Below, one piece after another: positions 59,975 to 64,000 of a stretch of 64,000 nt of DNA; within the stretch, counting starts at the first letter, position 1, and each line of letters begins with the position of its first letter. The notes beneath the pieces are model-generated. The model did no database searches. It had not been told where the DNA came from and was given only the letters and a program-made list of their open reading frames with translations. The position numbers and the translations under genes were made by a program. The stretch lies in contig CAZALI010000003.1 of NCBI GenBank assembly GCA_964486215.1, positions 38,234-102,233 on the forward strand, given 5' to 3'. The stretch is from RUG343 sp964486215 (lineage in GTDB: Bacteria > Bacillota_I > Bacilli_A > RF39 > UBA660).

Positions 59975-60880
59975 TTAATCTCTTCTATTCTTACTTACTA
60001 ATTCTTGTTGTACTGTTAATTGTTTAATCCTCTCTATTATTCTTCTTGCTTTTAGTTTATCAACACTATTAGTTGTGATAGCTAAAAATTTTTCTAAATC
60101 ATTCAATGTTAGATTAGAAGTAAAGAACGTAGGTAAATGTTCTTCCATACGATATTGAAGAATTGGACCTAATACTTCATCTCTAGACCAATTACTTGGA
60201 TTTTCTGCTCCTATATCATCTAATAATAATAATGGTGATTTCTTAATATAATTAAATCTATCATTATAATCAGTTGTGAATGATGCTTTAAGACTACGTA
60301 AAAATTCTGGATAATAAATTAAAGCACTATTTATACCTTTTTTAGCCATTTCATTAAAGAAAGCAGCTATTAAATATGTTTTTCCTGATCCAAATGAACC
60401 ATATAAGTACATACCTTTTGGTTTATCATCTTTATTATAATTACTCATAAATTCTTTAAAGTATTTTAGTATTGGTAGTCTTAAGTTATCATCTTTATAA
60501 ACATCTTTTAGAGAAGCTAATTTTATTTCACTAGGCATTTCATATAAAGAAATGTTTTTTTGATAAGCTTCTTTTTCATCTTGTTTTATTTTCTTTGAAC
60601 AAGCTACATAGTTAAAAGTAATAATAGAATTATTTACTTCTGGAGTATATCTATAACCAGTAACTTTATTTTTACAACTAGAAAAAGCTTTACAAGTAGC
60701 ACAATTTTTGTACTCTTCTAAAGCATCCTGTAGAGTTGATGTATAATTCATTAGCTTGTCTTCTTTTAGATTTAAAGTCTTTACAAACTCTTTGAAATCT
60801 TTATCTGCACAAGCATTCATAAAAGATTGTTTTAATGTGGTCTTATTTACTTTATCTATTTTACTTTGTACTTTTTCCAT
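59975..60880 (-). CDS. dnaI: Helicase loader DnaI (primosomal protein)
   Basis: A 301-residue AAA+ ATPase that loads the replicative helicase. The N-terminal domain has the zinc-binding cysteines CATCKAFSSC and a third at NYVACSKK; the ATPase has Walker A YLYGSFGSGKTYL (about residue 165), Walker B LLLLDDIGAE, sensor TSNLTL and the C-terminal Arg ARRIIERIK. Together with the DnaB homologue at 3735..5033 it makes a complete Bacillus-type loader pair, but the genes are unlinked here. Confidence 0.95.
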   Translation of the reverse strand: MEKVQSKIDKVNKTTLKQSFMNACADKDFKEFVKTLNLKEDKLMNYTSTLQDALEEYKNCATCKAFSSCKNKVTGYRYTPEVNNSIITFNYVACSKKIKQDEKEAYQKNISLYEMPSEIKLASLKDVYKDDNLRLPILKYFKEFMSNYNKDDKPKGMYLYGSFGSGKTYLIAAFFNEMAKKGINSALIYYPEFLRSLKASFTTDYNDRFNYIKKSPLLLLDDIGAENPSNWSRDEVLGPILQYRMEEHLPTFFTSNLTLNDLEKFLAITTNSVDKLKARRIIERIKQLTVQQELVSKNRRD

Positions 60881-60944
60881 TCGACCACCACCATAATTAA
60901 TTGTATCTAAATATCTAACAATTGTCCATATAATTATAATATTT

Positions 60945-60978
60945 TATTAATAAAATACTATCATTTAGATAGTATTTC
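60945..60978 (-). terminator. Terminator of the phospholipase-like gene
   Basis: Ten-pair stem AAATACTATC/GATAGTATTT (60953-60962 with 60968-60977), loop ATTTA, TTTTATTAAT on the minus strand; overlaps the stop codon. Confidence 0.82.
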
Positions 60979-61596
60979 AACTAATTTAGAGATAGTTAAC
61001 TCTGTACTAGTATCAATAAACTTTTTTATTTGATCTATATTAAAGATTAATGTTTTATGTTCCTTAGACTTTTCTATTATAATAGATGCATTATCTACAA
61101 TTATATTTAGTTTTTTCATAGGAATTTCTTTAATAATATTATCTAGTGGAGGAATATCATTATAGAAAATATGCAAATCAAGATCATATTCTTTTAATAG
61201 TTTAATATTCATATCAGTATAATCATTATAAATATAAAGTGACAACATACGTCCACTACATTTAACATAAGTACCATCCATCTTTTTAATAATATGATCT
61301 TTATGATCATATATTTCAGTCATAAAATACTTATACCATAAATAGTCAGTATATAAATGAATAAAGTAACCCATTACAAAATCGTCATTTAAGTTATCTT
61401 TGTATTTATCTAAAAACTTATCTATCTGAGGAATATTAGAATGATCTTCTTCTAAGAAATGACTTTTCTTTTTAGTCTCACCTATCTGTTTTGATATATC
61501 TGGTGCGATTGAACCTAATAATAATTTATCTAAATTTCTATGTATTTTTTTATTTACTTCGTTAGCTACAGCCATGTGTATCATTGTTGATGCCAT
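60961..61596 (-). CDS. Zinc-dependent phospholipase C-like protein
   Basis: A 211-residue helical protein with the residue pattern of the Zn-dependent phospholipase C family as found in Bacillota cytoplasmic proteins: N-terminal MASTMIHMAVANEV (ligand His), LLGSIAPDI (ligand Asp), KSHFLEEDH and FVMGYFIHLYTDYLWYKYF (His and Asp ligands). There is no signal peptide, so its substrate is probably not the classical extracellular lecithin. The C-terminal half is less conserved. Not in an obvious operon with dnaI. Confidence 0.75.
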   Translation of the reverse strand: MASTMIHMAVANEVNKKIHRNLDKLLLGSIAPDISKQIGETKKKSHFLEEDHSNIPQIDKFLDKYKDNLNDDFVMGYFIHLYTDYLWYKYFMTEIYDHKDHIIKKMDGTYVKCSGRMLSLYIYNDYTDMNIKLLKEYDLDLHIFYNDIPPLDNIIKEIPMKKLNIIVDNASIIIEKSKEHKTLIFNIDQIKKFIDTSTELTISKLVEILSK

Positions 61597-61650
61597 ATAA
61601 TCACCTTCATCTTAATTATAACAAGCCATATTTTTATTAACAATCAAATT

Positions 61651-61680
61651 ATAAAAAAACTACATTAATATGTAGTTTTA
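61651..61680 (-). terminator. Terminator of the 203-residue gene
   Basis: Stem AAACTACAT/ATGTAGTTT (61657-61665 with 61670-61678), four-base loop, TTTTTTAT on the minus strand. Confidence 0.85.
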
Positions 61681-61681
61681 A

Positions 61682-62293
61682 TTATAAAGTTCTATCTTTA
61701 GCAGGATCTTCATGTAAACGTTGGTCGTAGTCTTTTAATGATTCTTTTAATTCTCCATCAGCATTAGAAATATAATATTCTTCAAATGATGGTGTTCCTT
61801 TTGTTAAGAAGTTAGCTGATAGGCTTCCATCATCATGTTCACCGTAAATCATTAAATAACCATTATTAGGTTTACAACTTACAACTCCCCAACTAGTGGT
61901 AAGTTCATAGGTTCCATCTTCTGCTTGTTTTAACTTATCACCAAATTTTTCTACTATAGTTGGTGGTAATTCATCCGTTACTGGAAAAGCTTTATATGGC
62001 TTTGGTATGTCATAAAAAACGCCATCTACTTCCTTAGTAGTTTCACGCCAATTAGCTTTATTCCAAACATTCATTTTACCATTATCTAATTTTTCAAAAG
62101 CTATTACTGATCCAATTGGAACAGTTTCCTTTCCCTCTAGACAATCTAATATTAAATTATCTCCTTCAACAGTTATTGAATCTTTTAGGTAATCAGGAAT
62201 ATCATCTACTCCACTTACTCTAACACAATTTTTAACTCCTGGCTTTTTAGCTACTGTTACTAAGCCATCAATATTCATCAAATCTAAATCCAT
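61682..62293 (-). CDS. Protein of unknown function
   Basis: A 203-residue acidic soluble protein without signal or membrane segments. Recognisable features are only local: VKNCVRVSGVDDIPDYLKDSITVEGDNLILDC, VPIGSVIAFEKLDNGKMNVWNKANW and TTSWGVVSCKPNNGYLMIYG. Such compact, single-copy, beta-rich proteins are common in phage and plasmid regions, but I see no phage genes next to it. Start at ATG 62293 with AAAGGAA upstream; an upstream in-frame start is less likely. It has its own terminator. The neighbouring 0.7 kb is non-coding with gene remnants. Confidence 0.6.
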   Translation of the reverse strand: MDLDLMNIDGLVTVAKKPGVKNCVRVSGVDDIPDYLKDSITVEGDNLILDCLEGKETVPIGSVIAFEKLDNGKMNVWNKANWRETTKEVDGVFYDIPKPYKAFPVTDELPPTIVEKFGDKLKQAEDGTYELTTSWGVVSCKPNNGYLMIYGEHDDGSLSANFLTKGTPSFEEYYISNADGELKESLKDYDQRLHEDPAKDRTL

Positions 62294-62425
62294 TTTACTT
62301 TTCCTTTCTTTTAATATATTATTCACGTTCTTAATTTAATTATACATATATTAACTCAGATGCATAAATTTATTGTAGCATTTATTCGTATGTATTAATA
62401 TTAAAAAGTTATATATTTATAGTCT

Positions 62426-62794
62426 CTACTTTGTTTTTGAATCTAAGCCTTGATTCTTTTCTTCACCATCATCACTGAACATTTCATACCAATGACTCCA
62501 TGTTAATTTTCCCGACAATGTCGGGGCTTTTTCAATTATGTTATAAAATTGTTTGATTTTATATAATAATGATGGTGTATATTTTTTACCAAATTTCTTT
62601 GTTAATCTTTTAGAATAATCTTTTATTACGTTTTCCCATATTTAGTATCTACCATTTTTAAGTAGTTCTCCAACTTCCAAATATGTTTTAATTTTTTCCT
62701 TTGTTTTTGAATAATCTTTTACATTTTGATATATTTCATGATTTAATATCTTATTTTCTATTTGTTCATATGTTTTATCTATTTCTTCTATCAT
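62426..62794 (-). pseudogene. DUF1016 (YhcG-like) N-terminal domain remnant with in-frame stop
   Basis: From ATG 62794 (GAGGAG upstream) one frame reads 50 residues (MIEEIDKTYEQIENKIL... KTYLEVGELLKNGRY), hits TAA at 62644-62642, and continues in the same frame for 71 residues (ENVIKDYSKRLTKKFGKKYT, QFYNIIEKAPTLSGKLTWSH, WYEMFSDD). Both pieces match the DUF1016 N-terminal domain (V-K-x-YS-x-x-x-x-x-L-x-T-Y-x-x-G-x-L-L and L-S-x-x-L-S-W-S-H). It then ends at TAG, so the C-terminal PDDEXK nuclease domain is missing. It is most simply a decayed gene. Confidence 0.8.
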
Positions 62795-62838
62795 ATCTAC
62801 TCCTCTCATAATTTTGCACTCACTGGGTGCAATTTTTC

Positions 62839-63018
62839 CTATGGACTACAAGTTTCAATTTCTAATTTATTATTCTTAATTTTAAACATTATACTTCCAT
62901 CTTCATCTGTTCTATATATTTTTGAATTATCCAGATTATTTAATACTTCTTTATTTGGATGACCATATCTGTTTTTCTTTCCAACTGGTATTGAGTAGTT
63001 AGTACATATGAATTTTAA
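62839..63018 (-). pseudogene. C-terminal fragment of a ComEC-like metallo-beta-lactamase-fold protein
   Basis: An open frame without start codon reads IPVGKKNRYGHPNKEVLNNL, then SKIYRTDEDGSIMFKIKNN and ends ETCSP-stop. SVGKxNxYGHPxxEVLxxL...RTDxxGxI is the hallmark C-terminus of ComEC/Rec2-type MBL hydrolases. Upstream a TGA interrupts the frame within a few codons, next to the end of the metallopeptidase gene. Only the last 55 or so residues of a domain of about 250 remain, so this is a deletion remnant. Confidence 0.8.
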
Positions 63019-63020
63019 TC

Positions 63021-63048
63021 AAAGAAAAAAGGAATCGTAACGATTCCT
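63021..63048 (-). terminator. Terminator of the metallopeptidase gene
   Basis: Near-perfect palindrome GGAATCGT/ACGATTCC (63031-63038 with 63040-63047), then TTTTTTC on the minus strand. Confidence 0.85.
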
Positions 63049-63724
63049 AAATAGTCTTATTAGTATTCTTATTCTCTTTTATGCGTTCTAATATTGTATT
63101 TCCGATTTCTAAAAGTTTTTCTTTACTTTTAATTATATTAATAAATTCTTCGTGATTATATGTTTCGTATAAATACCTAATTGCTATATAAGATAAATTA
63201 TAACCATTTTTATTTCCGAAACTTCTGTCATTATGATTTAATTTATTTAAATCAATATTAGTACTGTATTCTAAATTTTCTTCTAAAAAAGTTTTATATG
63301 TTTTATCATCTTTTAAATCATCTTTTTGTCCCGAAAAAAATTGTGCAAGTCCTTCATCAACCCATGTAATTCTTTCATTATCTTTCCCATATACATAATA
63401 TTTATACAAATGATGAACTAATTCGTGTATTAATCCCTTAAACATATATTCTTTTGTTTTGTTTCCATTTAAATTAATATATGCAAAAGCTCCAGTATCA
63501 TTAAAGAAACCAGAAAATGATGATTTTCCATATACAAAACCAGCTTGTGCTTCATCATCAGTTAGTGCCACTATTATTTTAGTATCTTGATCAATTGATA
63601 ATTCTTCTTTAATTTTCTCAATATTTTCATTATAATAATTTATAAATTCATTAGAAAAGTTTTCTAACCCATTTGAACAATATATTGTTAAATTATTATT
63701 TTTAATTTTTAAATCAAAGTCCAT
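63047..63724 (-). CDS. Cytoplasmic gluzincin metallopeptidase (peptidase MA-like)
   Basis: A 225-residue protein with the zinc motif IHELVHHLYK (HExxH, about residues 97-101) and, about 25 residues on, WVDEGLAQFFSG, where Glu of DEGLA is the third ligand: the arrangement of MA-clan gluzincins. N-terminal part has ALTDDEAQAGFVYG and FFNDTGAFAYINLN. There is no signal peptide, which is unusual for this type. GGAAGTGAT lies before the ATG. Substrate unknown; it sits in the accessory-looking right end. Confidence 0.82.
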   Translation of the reverse strand: MDFDLKIKNNNLTIYCSNGLENFSNEFINYYNENIEKIKEELSIDQDTKIIVALTDDEAQAGFVYGKSSFSGFFNDTGAFAYINLNGNKTKEYMFKGLIHELVHHLYKYYVYGKDNERITWVDEGLAQFFSGQKDDLKDDKTYKTFLEENLEYSTNIDLNKLNHNDRSFGNKNGYNLSYIAIRYLYETYNHEEFINIIKSKEKLLEIGNTILERIKENKNTNKTI

Positions 63725-63761
63725 ATTATCACTTCCTATAATTATTATATCATCCTCCTTT

Positions 63762-64000
63762 CTATTCTTTTAGTTTCTTATTCTCTTTTTCCAATTCTTT
63801 TAAACTTTTATCTGGTGTCTGTAAATCTTCTGGCATTGTTCCTCCAAGTCTTTTAATACTATTTCTTACTTCCTTACCTACTTCATAATGGATAGCATTT
63901 GCAGTATATTCGTTATCGACATTATCTCTTTTTAATTTAGCATCTGTCTGAGCAATTCTAAATATATTATCTGCAAGTTCTTCACTACCCATATTATCTA
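63762..64000 (-). CDS. dinD: DNA-damage-inducible protein D-like (partial, N-terminus outside window)
   Basis: The visible 79 codons encode a C-terminus with ELADNIFRIAQTDAKLKRDN, NAIHYEVGKEVRNSIKRLGG and TMPEDLQTPDKSLKELEKE. This matches the end of DinD/BRO-domain proteins (LFRITQTEEKL...THxEVGKKVRxTIxxLGGTMPExLPTPxKSIKxLE). The frame is open upstream to the window edge, so Met at 63992 is internal and the BRO-N domain lies outside. E. coli DinD inhibits RecA filaments; chromosomal copies in Bacillota are often in mobile or defence regions. Confidence 0.85.
   Translation of the reverse strand, partial: DNMGSEELADNIFRIAQTDAKLKRDNVDNEYTANAIHYEVGKEVRNSIKRLGGTMPEDLQTPDKSLKELEKENKKLKE

Larger units (their letters stand above)
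62327..63046. other. Gene-poor decayed region of about 720 bases
   Basis: No intact gene. It holds the DUF1016 remnant, the ComEC-like fragment and, at its left end, an AT-rich stretch (62327-62425) that probably contains the promoter of the 203-residue gene. The remnants and flanking dinD suggest an integration or recombination hot spot. Confidence 0.7.

Noticed and set aside
62511..62532. Hairpin CCCGAC/GTCGGG followed by CTTTTTC on the plus strand as a terminator
   Set aside because: It lies within the DUF1016 remnant and encodes its conserved APTLSG part; no plus-strand gene runs into it.
1..64000. Mycoplasma-type genetic code (TGA as Trp)
   Set aside because: Family-length proteins are complete under the standard bacterial code, Trp is encoded by TGG where I checked, and wall-synthesis genes are present.
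1..64000. tRNA or rRNA genes
   Set aside because: I looked in all longer gaps and found no cloverleaf or rRNA-like sequence; gaps hold promoters, terminators, the T-box, the L21 leader and the antisense RNAs.

Overview
This window is AT-rich, compact and strongly strand-biased. About 55 protein genes lie on the minus strand, and only two small ones (26266..26589 and a 27-residue peptide at 28893..28976) lie on the plus strand. Gene content points to a low-GC Gram-positive of the Bacillota/Bacilli kind. Evidence for this includes DnaB and DnaI helicase-loading proteins, AddAB, a T-box leader, the Prp protease with a pre-L27, a two-transmembrane ZIP/UppP/PopT-type envelope set, and InlB-type surface proteins ending in a cell-wall-anchor-like tail. 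Peptidoglycan genes (mraY, PBP2, rsmH, UppP, M23 hydrolase) show that the cell has a wall. An uncultured gut Bacilli lineage is my inference, not something I could search for. The standard bacterial code fits every family-length ORF.

Layout from left to right (most transcription runs right to left). 1-3.7 kb: partial ZIP transporter, uppP, DUF368/PopT-like lipid carrier flippase and a CBS-type family II pyrophosphatase. 3.7-7.3 kb: dnaB, prepilin peptidase and a PilC/ComGB-like protein. 7.4-12.7 kb and 19.4-24.8 kb: two very large paralogous secreted proteins with InlB repeats and a small membrane-anchored protein. Between them, 12.8-19.4 kb: the classic ruvA-ruvB-(lipoprotein)-queA-tgt run and an acyl-CoA ligase. 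24.9-28.7 kb: a membrane protein, yebC, a lone plus-strand DUF192-like gene, an HPt-receiver protein and obgE. 28.7-29.26 kb: a gene-poor stretch with a candidate type I toxin-antitoxin locus and a second, tandem copy of its antisense RNA. 29.3-36 kb: rpmA-prp-rplU, addA-addB, rpmF-yceD. 36-41.8 kb: MYG1, YugP-type protease, two flavoproteins. 41.9-54.9 kb: a division/cell wall (dcw) cluster, mraZ-rsmH-ftsL-pbp2-[eight unknown genes]-mraY. 55-57.2 kb: T-box-controlled thrS preceded by a 64-codon ORF. 57.2-61.6 kb: M23 peptidase, an RNB protein, dnaI and a Zn-phospholipase-like protein. 61.7-64 kb: an accessory-looking end with a protein of unknown function, two gene remnants (DUF1016 and a ComEC-like C-terminus), a metallopeptidase and a partial dinD.

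Most interesting points. (1) Ribosomal protein L32 carries an N-terminal extension whose LDIQLFA motif matches the Prp cleavage motif LNIQLFA of this organism's own pre-L27, which suggests that L32 is also a Prp substrate. (2) The toxin-antisense locus at 28.8-29.24 kb has strand-diagnostic G-U pairs and a compensatory base-pair swap between its two RNA copies. (3) Eight uncharacterised, mostly membrane-bound or coiled-coil genes are inserted in the dcw cluster between the PBP2 gene and mraY. (4) The T-box thrS unit has a TGS-less synthetase and an overlapping short ORF.
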